Positions 28,222 to 37,170 are shown, counted from the first letter of the stretch. The stretch: DNA of 64,000 nucleotides from Pedobacter yonginensis (GCF_003173595.1 NZ_QGNZ01000003.1:310001-374000); one strand, 5' to 3'. Notes: generated from the sequence alone by a model not told the origin. Program-made: numbers and translations.

Positions 28222-30762
28222 ATGCGTTTCTCCTTTACACTTTTCATTTTTGTTTTTACCTGCTTCATTTCTCGAGCTGGTTTCGCCCCACCAATAAACG
28301 ATGAGCTGATAAATGCGATTAACATTGCCAATACAAGTGCATATTGCAGTGATGATGCTGCTTATAACAATTTAGAGGCCACAGCCAGCACGTATGGTGC
28401 TGCAACAGGTTGGCCTGCCGTGGGGAAAGATGTGTGGTTTAAATTTACCGCAACAAAATACGATGTAAACATTTCGGTTAGTGGGAACGTAAATGCCGCA
28501 AGTACAAACACCTTAGTGGCTCCTTTAGTTTCGCTATACACGTATGATCCCATCACCAGAAACGTTGGTGAAATGGTTGGTTCTTCAACATCATCAAACA
28601 ATGTTACCTCTTTCTACAAGGGAGCACTTATCCTTGGAGAGGTTTATTATATACGCGTGAGCGCAACAAACAACAACACGGGAACCTTCAAGTTGTGCGT
28701 AGATAATTACTTCCCTATTATACAGCCAGGACAAGACTGCGGAACGGTTTCGGTATTGTGCACCAAAGAAACCTTTACACAACTTAACGTTACCGGCACG
28801 GGCACAAATAGAAACGAATCGGCAGGCACTTGCCTAGGTACCGAATCCAACTCTGCTTGGTATATGTTTACGGCTTCAAAAAGTGGCGATTTTACCTTCG
28901 TGATTACGCCAACCGTAACTACAAATGATATTGATTGGGTTTTTTACGACTTAGGCATTGGAGGAAATTGCGGCAACGTAAACAGCACCACAGCTATTCG
29001 ATGCGCCAGCGGAAGTGGTGTAACCTGTAACCCTGTTTATTACAAAACAGGACTGAGTTTAACCGAAACGGATTTAAACGAAGCAAGTGGATGCGTACCG
29101 GGGCAAAATGGCTTTGTAAAGTATGTTGATATGATTGCTGGTCATACCTATGCCCTGTTAATCGACAATTTCTCTAGCGGAAACAATGGCTTTACTTTAG
29201 AATTTGGTGGTACAGCCGACTTTGCGGGACCGACGGCTAGCATCAAAGTAGATAAACTAAACCCTTGTACAGATAGTCAAGCCTATGTTTTCGAAAGTAA
29301 TTCTACCAATTATGCTTCCTTAAAATGGTCGTTTGGTGAAGGGGCCAATATTGCTTCGGCAACTACCGAAGGCCCATTTACGATCACCTACAGCACTCCC
29401 GGCGAAAAAGTTGTAGTACTCGAAGCTAAAGCAACAAATGGTTGTAATGTGGTAACCACCCAAAACTTTATTGTAGCCAAAACACCTGCACAACCAAATG
29501 TTACCGCTTCAAAAGTTAACCTTTGTATTGATGACGTCTTAAATCTCTCTACCGATTTTCTCAATTTGGCCAGTTACCACTGGTCGGGGCCAAATGGCTT
29601 TACCTCAACGTTACAGAATCCAGTTATTCCCATCACTGGGCCAGAAAATATTGGAACTTACAAACTATTTGTTCAAGTGGGCGATTGTATCAGTCCAGAG
29701 GCTTCGGTTGATGTGGTATCAGTTGTAGCAAGACCAGAAGCCCTATTTTCTATCCAAACCAACAATAAATGTGAAAGCAATCAGAGCTTCTCATTTATCA
29801 ACAATTCAAAAAATTACACCAAACTAAACTGGGATTTCGGCACGGATGTGAAAACAACAACTTCCCTTTCCAACGACAGCAAAGAACTCACTTTCACCAC
29901 AGCGGGGTTAAAAACCATTACACTTACAGTAGAAACCAACAATGGATGTACCTCAACCCTTAGCCAAACTTTATTGGTAGAATTGAAACCTGCTACGCCG
30001 GAAATTACAACCAATCAACCTGCATTCTGCCTCAACGACGTTATCAAACTATCTGTTCCACAACAAGCCAATACAAGCTACCTTTGGACTGGACCAGATA
30101 ATTTTACAGCCACAACAAGTGCCGTAGAGATTCCAGTGAATAACTTAAACAAGGGCGGCACGTATCAAGTAACCCTCACATCTGGTACTTGCGCAAGCGA
30201 TCCGGCCACGCTGATTATTCCAGCAATTGCGAAAATCCCTGTTGCAGGATTTAATCCCGAGCCCCTCTTCGACATCAAATTCTCAGCACCTGTACCAATG
30301 GTTTTCAACAATACTTCTTTATATGCAGATTACTATCTATGGGATTTTGGTGACGGCTCTACATCAACAGATGTGAATGCAATCCATACTTATGAAAGCG
30401 AAGGAACGTTTAAAATTACGCTAACGGCTTCTTCCAACAATGGTTGCTCTACTTCAGTTACAAAAGGCGATTTGATTATCAAAGGAAGTGCCTCTGCATT
30501 TGCACCAAATGCCTTTTCACCTAATGGCGATGGCGTAAACGATGAATTTGTGATTGGAATAACCAACCTCAAAAAATATCGTATTCAAATTTATAACCGT
30601 TATGGCGATCAGGTTTTCTTCGCAAACAGCATTTTCGACAATTGGAAAGGAACTTTCAAAGGCAACGATTTACCTACAGGCGTTTACTATTACCTTATTT
30701 TGGGCACTAATTTAAAAAATGAAAGTGTTAAACAGTCTGGCTCAGTCACCTTACTTCGCTAA
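28222..30762 (+). CDS. Large secreted PKD-domain protein with gliding-motility-type C-terminal sorting domain
   Basis: Surface or secreted protein of 846 residues. Signal peptide MRFSFTLFIFVFTCFISRAGF comes first. The N-terminal part carries two similar jelly-roll-like blocks (AVGKDVWFKFTATK; NSAWYMFTASKSGDFTFVITP). Three PKD-type Ig folds follow (LKWSFGEGANI, LNWDFGTDVKTT, YLWDFGDGSTSTDVNAIHTY) with Ig-like spacers. The end is the type B sorting domain TIGR04131 (FAPNAFSPNGDGVNDEFVIG, IQIYNRYGDQVFF, LPTGVYYYLI), recognised by the type 9 secretion system. Likely an adhesin-like or matrix protein. The stop codon is 3 bases from the end of the convergent MutS-like gene. Confidence 0.9.
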   Translation: MRFSFTLFIFVFTCFISRAGFAPPINDELINAINIANTSAYCSDDAAYNNLEATASTYGAATGWPAVGKDVWFKFTATKYDVNISVSGNVNAASTNTLVAPLVSLYTYDPITRNVGEMVGSSTSSNNVTSFYKGALILGEVYYIRVSATNNNTGTFKLCVDNYFPIIQPGQDCGTVSVLCTKETFTQLNVTGTGTNRNESAGTCLGTESNSAWYMFTASKSGDFTFVITPTVTTNDIDWVFYDLGIGGNCGNVNSTTAIRCASGSGVTCNPVYYKTGLSLTETDLNEASGCVPGQNGFVKYVDMIAGHTYALLIDNFSSGNNGFTLEFGGTADFAGPTASIKVDKLNPCTDSQAYVFESNSTNYASLKWSFGEGANIASATTEGPFTITYSTPGEKVVVLEAKATNGCNVVTTQNFIVAKTPAQPNVTASKVNLCIDDVLNLSTDFLNLASYHWSGPNGFTSTLQNPVIPITGPENIGTYKLFVQVGDCISPEASVDVVSVVARPEALFSIQTNNKCESNQSFSFINNSKNYTKLNWDFGTDVKTTTSLSNDSKELTFTTAGLKTITLTVETNNGCTSTLSQTLLVELKPATPEITTNQPAFCLNDVIKLSVPQQANTSYLWTGPDNFTATTSAVEIPVNNLNKGGTYQVTLTSGTCASDPATLIIPAIAKIPVAGFNPEPLFDIKFSAPVPMVFNNTSLYADYYLWDFGDGSTSTDVNAIHTYESEGTFKITLTASSNNGCSTSVTKGDLIIKGSASAFAPNAFSPNGDGVNDEFVIGITNLKKYRIQIYNRYGDQVFFANSIFDNWKGTFKGNDLPTGVYYYLILGTNLKNESVKQSGSVTLLR

Positions 30763-30765
30763 GCA

Positions 30766-32580
30766 CTAATCTAAGCTCAATCCAATCTCTTTGAGTAAAA
30801 TAGCAGCGTTAAACGTAGAGCATGGCCCTTGCTTAAGTTTATAATCGAATCGCATTTCCCCATCTGTAATCTGAATATCAAAGTGAAAGTTCCGAACCGA
30901 CTCAGGGTAATCTGCCTTTAAATCTGCAAGTTGTAAATCGTGTGTGGCAAAAAGCGTAGGTGTTTTTTCGGCAATTAACTTTTCTAAAAAAACCTTCGAG
31001 CCCAAATATTTGTCTCTGCTATTAGTACCACGCAACATCTCATCAATAAACACAAAAGTATCTTTATCCTGCATTACGTTATCCAAAATCATTTTCAATC
31101 GATTCAACTCTGCCTTAAAAGTGGATGTGCTTTCATTTAGTGAGTCTTTGATTCTCATATAGGTATTGATCGAAAAAACCGGTAGCGACATTTCTGCAGC
31201 ACAAACTGGAGCACCTGCATAAGCCAAAACCATGTTAATGCCCAATGTTCTTAAAAACGTGCTTTTGCCCGCCATATTTGAGCCGGTGATGATATCCACT
31301 CTCGAATTGTGTTCGGTTGAGAAATCGTTGCTTACCCTTAGCGCATTTGCAATGAGGGGATGACCAATTTCTCTTGCCTGTAAAGTAAACGTAGATTCAA
31401 CCTTTGGAAAAACCCAGCTCGGCTGATTGTGTACCAGCGTTGCCAACGAAATTAATTCTTCAAAATCACCTAAATGATTGAGCGCCGAAATTACATCTTT
31501 TGATGAGGCTTGATGCCAACGATCTAAACGGATGCAGCACTTAAAATCCCAAAGCAAAAGGCCATTTAATACACCACCTACGAGCAAATTTAAACGGGCA
31601 TCAAAGCTTTGGATGATTTTTGACAGATTTTTTATTTCTTGACTTACTGGAATTTCAGAATCCAACAAAGCTAAAACATAATGGCTTTCCCAACTTTGGT
31701 TTTCCGTCCACCGTATAGCTGAAGCATAATTGTTGAGCAAGCTAGAACCGCCACTAAAAGAATAAAAAACTTGATTAACTTTTGAATTAAGCAACACATT
31801 CCAAGCGGTATGCGCAATAGCCATTAAAATCAAAAGGTTAACGAAAATGCCTCCAAAAATTAAGGAACCTAAGATTAAAGCAGTAGATAAATAAGGGACT
31901 ATGGCTACATAAACTCTGAAAAATTTTTGGCGTGTAAATTCCAATTGCTTGCCCAGTAAGCTTTTCAGTTGTTCTTTAATTAATTCAATTTTACTGATGT
32001 TTCCCCCTTTCAAATGCGCCCTAAACTGGAAGGTTTCTTCAATTTTAGATTCGATTTCTCTTACTGCTTCTTGTTTGGATAAAATATCGGATTTTGGTCG
32101 CTTTTCTGCCAGCGCTTTAGACAATGCCTCATTACCATTTTTGGTGCTGCTTCGATTTAAAAGCGCAAAAAGCGAAGATTTGCCAAAAATATCTAAGTCT
32201 GCTGTGTATGGGTGCAATTCAGATTCAAATTCATGTCCATTCTCGTATCCATTCTCTAGGCCATTTAAGATGTTCGATTCGTTTTGGTAAACCCACAGCA
32301 ATTGTTTTTGATACTCTACCTCACGATCTAAATTGCTTTGCTTGTGCACAATGAATATAAAAACGAGCACAGGTACCACCAATAAAAACTGGATCAGCAC
32401 GCGCCAACCGTCATTTGCTGAGCTAACAAGCAACACAAAGAATACAATCTCAACTAAAAACAATCCAATCCTCAAAAAAGATAGTTGATCGATCCGCTTT
32501 TTGGTTTTGGCAATCTGCTCCGTAACGGCATTAATTTTCTGATTGTATTCTATTAGTATTTGTGCTTGTGTTTTTAACAT
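30766..32580 (-). CDS. Membrane-anchored MutS-like ATPase
   Basis: 604 residues. Only the MutS clamp/ATPase half is recognisable: Walker A TGSNMAGKSTFLRTLG (about 431-446), Walker B FVFIDEMLRGTNSRDKYLGS (about 507-526) and ATHDLQLADL. The mismatch-recognition and connector domains are absent. Instead it has a coiled-coil start and hydrophobic pairs at about 35-80 (LFLVEIVFFVLLVSS, VLIQFLLVVPVLVFIFIV) and about 220-265, so it is predicted to sit in the membrane with the ATPase in the cytoplasm. Such proteins are often auto-named MutS, but a role in mismatch repair is doubtful. Function unknown. Confidence 0.85.
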   Translation of the reverse strand: MLKTQAQILIEYNQKINAVTEQIAKTKKRIDQLSFLRIGLFLVEIVFFVLLVSSANDGWRVLIQFLLVVPVLVFIFIVHKQSNLDREVEYQKQLLWVYQNESNILNGLENGYENGHEFESELHPYTADLDIFGKSSLFALLNRSSTKNGNEALSKALAEKRPKSDILSKQEAVREIESKIEETFQFRAHLKGGNISKIELIKEQLKSLLGKQLEFTRQKFFRVYVAIVPYLSTALILGSLIFGGIFVNLLILMAIAHTAWNVLLNSKVNQVFYSFSGGSSLLNNYASAIRWTENQSWESHYVLALLDSEIPVSQEIKNLSKIIQSFDARLNLLVGGVLNGLLLWDFKCCIRLDRWHQASSKDVISALNHLGDFEELISLATLVHNQPSWVFPKVESTFTLQAREIGHPLIANALRVSNDFSTEHNSRVDIITGSNMAGKSTFLRTLGINMVLAYAGAPVCAAEMSLPVFSINTYMRIKDSLNESTSTFKAELNRLKMILDNVMQDKDTFVFIDEMLRGTNSRDKYLGSKVFLEKLIAEKTPTLFATHDLQLADLKADYPESVRNFHFDIQITDGEMRFDYKLKQGPCSTFNAAILLKEIGLSLD

Positions 32581-32622
32581 TATATTTGATTCTCTAAAAC
32601 CATAAAGATAGGGAAATATTAA

Positions 32623-33096
32623 ATGAAGATTACTTTGATCGCCATTGGTAAAACGGAAGATAAATATTTGATCGAAGGCATTGAAAAATACATCAACCGC
32701 TTAAAGCACTACATAAACTTTAGTTTTTTAGCCATTCCTGATGTTAAGAATGTTAAAAACCTAAGTGAAGCCCAGCAAAAAGGCAAAGAGGCTGAATTGT
32801 TGCACAAACAAATTAATAATGGCGATGTTGTTATTTTATTGGATGAAAAGGGTAAAAAATATTCATCCGTTGAGTTTTCTAACTATCTAAACAAGCAAAT
32901 GGTTGGGAGCGTGCAACATTTAATTTTTATAATTGGTGGACCTTATGGTTTTGATGAAACCATTTACAAAAGAGCAAAAGGTTTAATATCATTATCCGAC
33001 ATGACTTTTTCTCATCAGATGATTAGGCTATTTTTTGTTGAACAGTTGTACAGGGGCTTTAGCATTTTAAAGGGAGAACCTTATCATCATGCTTAA
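32623..33096 (+). CDS. rlmH: 23S rRNA pseudouridine-1915 N3-methyltransferase
   Basis: SPOUT-class methyltransferase acting on the 70S ribosome at helix 69. The 157-residue length is exact for the family. The trefoil-knot SAM motifs are LLDEKGKKYSSVEFS, FIIGGPYGF and SLSDMTFSHQMIRLFFVEQLYRG, and the C-terminus KGEPYHHA is the classic RlmH end. A small membrane protein follows 50 bases downstream. Confidence 0.97.
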   Translation: MKITLIAIGKTEDKYLIEGIEKYINRLKHYINFSFLAIPDVKNVKNLSEAQQKGKEAELLHKQINNGDVVILLDEKGKKYSSVEFSNYLNKQMVGSVQHLIFIIGGPYGFDETIYKRAKGLISLSDMTFSHQMIRLFFVEQLYRGFSILKGEPYHHA

Positions 33097-33146
33097 TCAT
33101 GGATATGGAAACAGCGATTTAAAATCATCATACAATAAAACAAGAT

Positions 33147-33275
33147 ATGTTATTAGATAAATATAAAAGAGAATACCGTTACAAAAGCAATCAAAGCGGC
33201 AACAACAAATACTTATGGATCAGCATCATTGTTTCGCTGGTTATCGTAGCCTTACTCTGGTATTTTTTAGATTAA
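33147..33275 (+). CDS. 42-residue single-pass membrane protein
   Basis: ATG 33147 opens 42 codons to TAA. The N-terminal 22 residues are basic (MLLDKYKREYRYKSNQSGNN) and the rest is one hydrophobic helix (WISIIVSLVIVALLWYFLD) that fills a membrane. The positive-inside rule puts the N-terminus in the cytoplasm. It lies 50 bases after rlmH on the same strand. The composition argues for a real gene, but the family is not recognised. Confidence 0.6.
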   Translation: MLLDKYKREYRYKSNQSGNNKYLWISIIVSLVIVALLWYFLD

Positions 33276-33280
33276 GCCAT

Positions 33281-33311
33281 AAAAAAAGCACCATGCAAAT
33301 TGCAGGTGCTT
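33281..33311 (-). terminator. Terminator of the DUF5606 transcript
   Basis: On the minus strand the stem aagcacc / ggtgctt (extended by tgcaa / ttgca) is followed by seven T residues. The plus strand has no T run, so it acts for the leftward gene. Confidence 0.75.
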
Positions 33312-33335
33312 CGTAATACATTTTTTATAATCAGC

Positions 33336-33878
33336 TTAAACGCCTTTCTTGCTAGTCATGCTTGCTTTTTTAGCAGGTGCTGATGTTTTAGTAGATGCTT
33401 TTGAACTCGCTGATCCTTTAGATGCAGTAGCTTTTTGTTTTTTATCTGAAGCTGCTTTTTCTTCTGACAATTTTACTTCTGCTGCTGTACCTGGAGTTTC
33501 AGGAGTTTCTTCCGTAAACAATGGTAAATCTTTCAGGATGTTATACCACGTGATGATTTTCTTCATATCAGAAGCATACACTTTCTCTTGATCGTGGTTT
33601 GGAGCAACTTCCAAAAAATACGGACGCAAATCGCTCTTTAAATCTGGCGTACTTCCTTTAGCAGAAATTTTGCCGAAAATATCAACCAATTTAATTTCTT
33701 CATCTTCGCCATAAACTGTAATGTCTTCTAACGAAGCCAGTTTAGTGTTGGTGATATTTGCAACAACCTTAAGTTTTTGCGCATCAAGGCTTTCTAATAT
33801 GTACCCAACTTTATTTTGTCCTACCAGTTTAAATAAACCGGGTCTGCCAGAAACGGCAACAATTCCTCTTAAATTCAT
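33336..33878 (-). CDS. DUF5606 protein with Lys/Ala-rich tail
   Basis: The N-terminal 130 residues (LRGIVAVSGRPGLFKLVGQ, YILESLDAQKLKVVANI, KLASLEDITVYGEDEEIKL, ITWYNILKDLPLF) fit DUF5606, a Bacteroidota cytoplasmic family of unknown function. After TEETPETPG comes a 45-residue low-complexity tail (SEEKAASDKKQKATASKGS and Ala/Lys/Thr-rich onwards) that looks disordered and basic, perhaps nucleic-acid-binding. The start codon sits just downstream of a large inverted heptamer array shared with the cyclophilin gene upstream. Confidence 0.85.
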   Translation of the reverse strand: MNLRGIVAVSGRPGLFKLVGQNKVGYILESLDAQKLKVVANITNTKLASLEDITVYGEDEEIKLVDIFGKISAKGSTPDLKSDLRPYFLEVAPNHDQEKVYASDMKKIITWYNILKDLPLFTEETPETPGTAAEVKLSEEKAASDKKQKATASKGSASSKASTKTSAPAKKASMTSKKGV

Positions 33879-33887
33879 ATATTTTTT

Positions 33888-34060
33888 GAGATGTGAGATC
33901 TGAGATGTTTGATGTGAGATATTTGATATGAGGTGTGAGATGGAAGAGATTCGGTGTGAGAGATGAGATGTGGGGTTTGCAATGTGAGGTGTGATATGTG
34001 AAGGATTAGATGTGAGATACGAGATGTGAGGTATGAGATTTGAGATATGAGATGTGAGGG
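33888..34060 (-). repeat. Heptamer array, minus-strand orientation (left half)
   Basis: Read on the minus strand this is a run of ATCTCAC, ATCTCAG, ATCTCAA, ATCTCGT and ACCTCAC heptamers with about 25 eroded units. It faces the opposite-strand array that begins a few bases to the right. It lies between the stop codon of the cyclophilin gene and the start of the DUF5606 gene. Confidence 0.85.
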
Positions 34061-34062
34061 AT

Positions 34063-34230
34063 TACCTCTCAAATCTATTGTCTCAAATCTATTGTCTCAA
34101 ATCTATTGTCTCAAACTACCTTCTCAATCTATTGTCTCAAATCTACTCTCTCAAATCTTGTGTCTCAAACCTACCGTCTCAAATCCTGCGCCTCAAATTT
34201 ATCGTCTCAAACTACCGTCTCAAATCTGGT
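34063..34230 (+). repeat. Heptamer array, plus-strand orientation (right half)
   Basis: About a dozen 14-base units of TCTCAAA TCTATTG type with variants (TCTCAAA CTACCG, TCTCAAA TCCTGCG, CCTCAAA TTTATCG). Together with the left half it makes a head-to-head inverted array, whose centre (about 34035-34090) could fold into an imperfect hairpin. It abuts the cyclophilin stop codon. Confidence 0.9.
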
Positions 34231-34236
34231 GTCTAA

Positions 34237-34698
34237 TTAATCTTCTAAAACTTCAATCCCAACAATTTTATCGCCTTGACGAATATCGTCAACTAAATCT
34301 ACATTTTCAATTACTTTACCAAAACAAGTATGGTTACGATCTAAATGTGCAGTGTTGGTTCTGCTGTGGCAAATGAAAAATTGCGATCCACCTGTGTTAC
34401 GACCTGCGTGTGCCATCGACAACACGCCACGATCATGGTATTGGTTTTCGCCATCTAATTCACAATCAATTTTATAACCTGGACCACCAGTACCTGCTAA
34501 ATGTGCTTTAGCTGGGTCTTTTGAATTCGGGCATCCGCCTTGAACCATAAAGTTAGGAATTACGCGGTGAAAAGTTACCCCATCGTAAAAGCCTTCTGAA
34601 GCTAATTTTTTGAAGTTTGCAACTGCTTTTGGCGCATCGTTGTCATAAAATTCAACAGTCATTTCGCCTTTTTCGGTTTTTATTATTGCTTTACTCAT
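34237..34698 (-). CDS. Cyclophilin-type peptidyl-prolyl isomerase
   Basis: Cytoplasmic proline isomerase, 153 residues, no signal peptide. Active-site motifs are VTFHRVIPNFMVQGGCPN (the Arg in FHRV is catalytic), GVLSMAHAGRNTGGSQFFICH and LDRNHTCFGKVIENVDLVDDI. The short N-terminus (MSKAIIKTEKGEMTVEFYDNDAPKAVANF) is the PpiB type. The last codons run into the heptamer repeat region. Confidence 0.95.
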   Translation of the reverse strand: MSKAIIKTEKGEMTVEFYDNDAPKAVANFKKLASEGFYDGVTFHRVIPNFMVQGGCPNSKDPAKAHLAGTGGPGYKIDCELDGENQYHDRGVLSMAHAGRNTGGSQFFICHSRTNTAHLDRNHTCFGKVIENVDLVDDIRQGDKIVGIEVLED

Positions 34699-34822
34699 AT
34701 CAATTTTTGGTACTAATTATCGTTTCTATCGAGCTTAAAAAACAAAGCATTTTTTAAGTAGAGGGCAAAAATAACAAAATTGTGTAACTTATAACACCAT
34801 AAAATTTTTCTAACCAGTTTAA

Positions 34823-36115
34823 ATGCGGTATTTTAGTGTTTTAAGCATTCGAGTTTTGAAAAAGAAATATTACATCTTACTAATCTGCCTCCTATTTAGC
34901 ATAGGCGCTAAAGCATCTTCGCTCCTGATTTACATGGATGAAGATCAAAAAAATCACTTAAAAGCTTACGGAATAGCCTATTGGACAATTAGTAAACAGG
35001 TTGAGGTAGATTGGCTTTTAAACTACAGGGGAGGAAGTTTTTTAATCAAATACAATAAAACTGTGGAGGATGAGTGTAAGATACGCGGCGTTTCTTACGA
35101 GGTGCTGGCTGATGGAAAAGTAACCAATTTATTGAATGAAATCAGCGATCCATCTGTAAACATGGAGATGGTGAAACTTGAAAAAACTCCAAAAATTGCG
35201 GTTTACTCGCCAAAGAGCAAATTACCTTGGGATGACGCGGTTACCTTGGTGTTAACTTATGCCGAAATTCCCTATGAAGTGATTTATGATGATGATATTT
35301 TACAGGATAAGTTGAGTAAATACGACTGGCTGCACCTGCACCATGAAGATTTTACCGGACAATACGGGCGGTTTTGGTCCGCTTTTCGATATGCCACCTG
35401 GTATCAGGAAGATGTTAGAAATCAAGAAGCTTTGGCTAAAAAAATGGGTTATAAAAAAGTTTCTGAAATGAAACTTGCCGTAGCCAAACACATTAAAGAA
35501 TATTGTGCAGGTGGCGGTTTTCTCTTTGCCATGTGCTCTGGAACGGACAGTTTTGACATTGCCCTTGCTGCCGATGGGGTAGATATTTGCGCTAGCATGT
35601 TTGATGGCGATGGCTCCGACCCTAATGCACAATCTAAATTGGACTTTAATAAAACGCTTGCCTTTCAAAATTTCAAACTCGATAATAACCCCATGAATTA
35701 TGAGTTTTCAGACATTGATGTAACCACTTACAGAACACTCAATCAAAACAATGATTATTTTACCCTGTTCGATTTTTCTGCGAAATGGGATCTTGTGCCA
35801 ACCATGCTCACCCAAAATCACGACAAAGTGATTAAAGGTTTTATGGGCCAAACCACTGCGTTTAAAAAGAGTTTGGTAAAAACCAGCGTTACTGTTTTGG
35901 GCGAGAATAAAGGTGCTTCTGAAGTGCGTTATCTACACGGAGAGATAGGAAAAGGACAGTTTACCTTTTATGGTGGGCACGATCCTGAAGATTACCAGCA
36001 TGCAGTTGGCGATCCACCAACCGATTTAAATATTCACCCAAATTCTCCTGGCTACAGGCTAATTTTAAATAACGTACTTTTTCCCGCCGCAAAAAAGAAA
36101 CCTCAAAAAACTTAG
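34823..36115 (+). CDS. Secreted protein of unknown role, often auto-named asparagine synthetase B in this phylum
   Basis: 430 residues with an N-terminal signal (KKKYYILLICLLFSIGAKASS; the ATG at 34823 adds a short lead, and a TTG at about 34856 is an alternative start). It begins SLLIYMDEDQKNHLKAYGIAYW. The middle resembles a class I glutamine-amidotransferase-like fold (KIAVYSPKSKLPWDDAVTLVL, YDWLHLHHEDFTGQYG, GGGFLFAMCSGTDSFDIALA, with Cys in MCSGTD where the nucleophile would be). The C-terminus is GKGQFTFYGGHDPEDYQHAVGDPPTDLNIHP. None of the synthetase domains of true AsnB is visible, so the common label looks wrong. Probably periplasmic. Function unknown. Confidence 0.75.
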   Translation: MRYFSVLSIRVLKKKYYILLICLLFSIGAKASSLLIYMDEDQKNHLKAYGIAYWTISKQVEVDWLLNYRGGSFLIKYNKTVEDECKIRGVSYEVLADGKVTNLLNEISDPSVNMEMVKLEKTPKIAVYSPKSKLPWDDAVTLVLTYAEIPYEVIYDDDILQDKLSKYDWLHLHHEDFTGQYGRFWSAFRYATWYQEDVRNQEALAKKMGYKKVSEMKLAVAKHIKEYCAGGGFLFAMCSGTDSFDIALAADGVDICASMFDGDGSDPNAQSKLDFNKTLAFQNFKLDNNPMNYEFSDIDVTTYRTLNQNNDYFTLFDFSAKWDLVPTMLTQNHDKVIKGFMGQTTAFKKSLVKTSVTVLGENKGASEVRYLHGEIGKGQFTFYGGHDPEDYQHAVGDPPTDLNIHPNSPGYRLILNNVLFPAAKKKPQKT

Positions 36116-36325
36116 GCTAATGGTTTTCTGTTGTGCGATTGACACCAAAATTTTGCTGTATTCCTAATAACTATACAGTCTATACTTCAATCGTTCAAGC
36201 GGTTTAAAACTTGTTTTAATACTGAAATTACTTTAAAATACAACTGTTAATCAGTCGCTTAACCTTTCTTGTTGTAACACAAATAATACTTTGGCACAGC
36301 TTTTGGAAACATGCTTGCAATTAAC

Positions 36326-36341
36326 GTCGAGTTTGCTCGAC
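36326..36341. promoter_or_regulatory. Perfect hairpin in the leader of the barrel gene
   Basis: GTCGAG TTTG CTCGAC, a 6-base perfect stem with a 4-base loop, 38 bases before the start codon. A TACTTTG box upstream suggests transcription starts before it, so it may be a 5' untranslated hairpin. No T run. Confidence 0.45.
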
Positions 36342-36379
36342 AGGTTTAAACAAGATTTTACCAAAAGAAAAATATTATT

Positions 36380-37117
36380 ATGAAAAAGTTACTAATTGGT
36401 GCTACAGCACTTTTATTATCAACAGGTGCTTTTGCACAAACAACAATGACTGGAAATGATGCAAGATTTGGATTGAAAGCGGGTGTTAACTTAGCAAGAT
36501 TTCATTCAAGTGGTGCTAACGGAAGTACAGATTTTAACGATAACGTTAAAGATAACGTTGGCTTTAATGTTACCGCTTTTGCAGATTTTGGTGTTGGAAA
36601 CAATTTCTTCATTCAACCAGGTGTTTCATTACAAAACAAAGGTGCCAAATTCGAAACGACTAATTCAATTACAGTTGGCAATACCACAACTACATCGGTT
36701 TCTACCAACAAAACCAGCTTAATGAATATCGAAGTACCCGTAAATGCAGTGTTTAGAATTCCTACAGGTGATGCTGGTGCGATTCAAATTTCTGCTGGTC
36801 CGTACGTTGGCTTTAATATTTCTGGAAAAAACAAGCTAGAATCATCGGTTACAACACGTAACAATACAGCAAATACATCTACCACAGCTAATTCTTCAAG
36901 CGATGATGATTTGTCTTTTGGTTCAGCTACAGATAAAAACTACAGTTCAACCGAGTTTGGTGCAAACTTTGGTTTAGCTTACCGTACATCATCTGGCTTT
37001 TTAGTAGGCGCTAATTATGGTTTAGGATTATCTAATCTAATCCCTAAAGAAAGCAGAACAACAGATGCGAAATTAACAAACCGCGTATTGGGTTTCTCAG
37101 TAGGTTACTCATTCTAA
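36380..37117 (+). CDS. Outer-membrane beta-barrel protein (PorT/OMP_b-brl type)
   Basis: Signal peptide MKKLLIGATALLLSTGAFAQ, then a 225-residue barrel. ARFGLKAGVNLARFHS is the classic first strand of the outer-membrane beta-barrel domain family of Bacteroidota; further strands are NNFFIQPGVSLQNKGAKFE, MNIEVPVNAVFRIP and GFLVGANYGLGLSNL, and it ends LGFSVGYSF with the terminal Phe for Bam recognition. A Thr/Ser/Asn-rich loop (about residues 160-180) is probably surface-exposed. Role unknown. Confidence 0.85.
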   Translation: MKKLLIGATALLLSTGAFAQTTMTGNDARFGLKAGVNLARFHSSGANGSTDFNDNVKDNVGFNVTAFADFGVGNNFFIQPGVSLQNKGAKFETTNSITVGNTTTTSVSTNKTSLMNIEVPVNAVFRIPTGDAGAIQISAGPYVGFNISGKNKLESSVTTRNNTANTSTTANSSSDDDLSFGSATDKNYSSTEFGANFGLAYRTSSGFLVGANYGLGLSNLIPKESRTTDAKLTNRVLGFSVGYSF

Positions 37118-37136
37118 GCGAGGCTTAGAAAATAAA

Positions 37137-37170
37137 AAACCGTTCAGATTTAAAACTGAACGGTTTTTTT
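37137..37170. terminator. Bidirectional terminator between two outer-membrane protein genes
   Basis: Perfect 11-base stem aaaccgttcag / ctgaacggttt with an 8-base loop, an A run on the left and a T run on the right. It sits between convergent genes. Confidence 0.85.

Noticed and set aside
33888..34230. CRISPR or iteron-type replication origin
   Set aside because: The units are too short and eroded, there is no replication initiator gene, and the same words also occur inside a gene at 22.7 kb.
34047..34376. Open frames in the right half of the heptamer array
   Set aside because: They are translations of the repeat (SQIYCLK-type words) and run into the antisense of the cyclophilin gene.
36116..36379. 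Possible small RNA or tRNA in the gap before the barrel gene
   Set aside because: I found no cloverleaf or conserved RNA structure, only the short GTCGAG hairpin.
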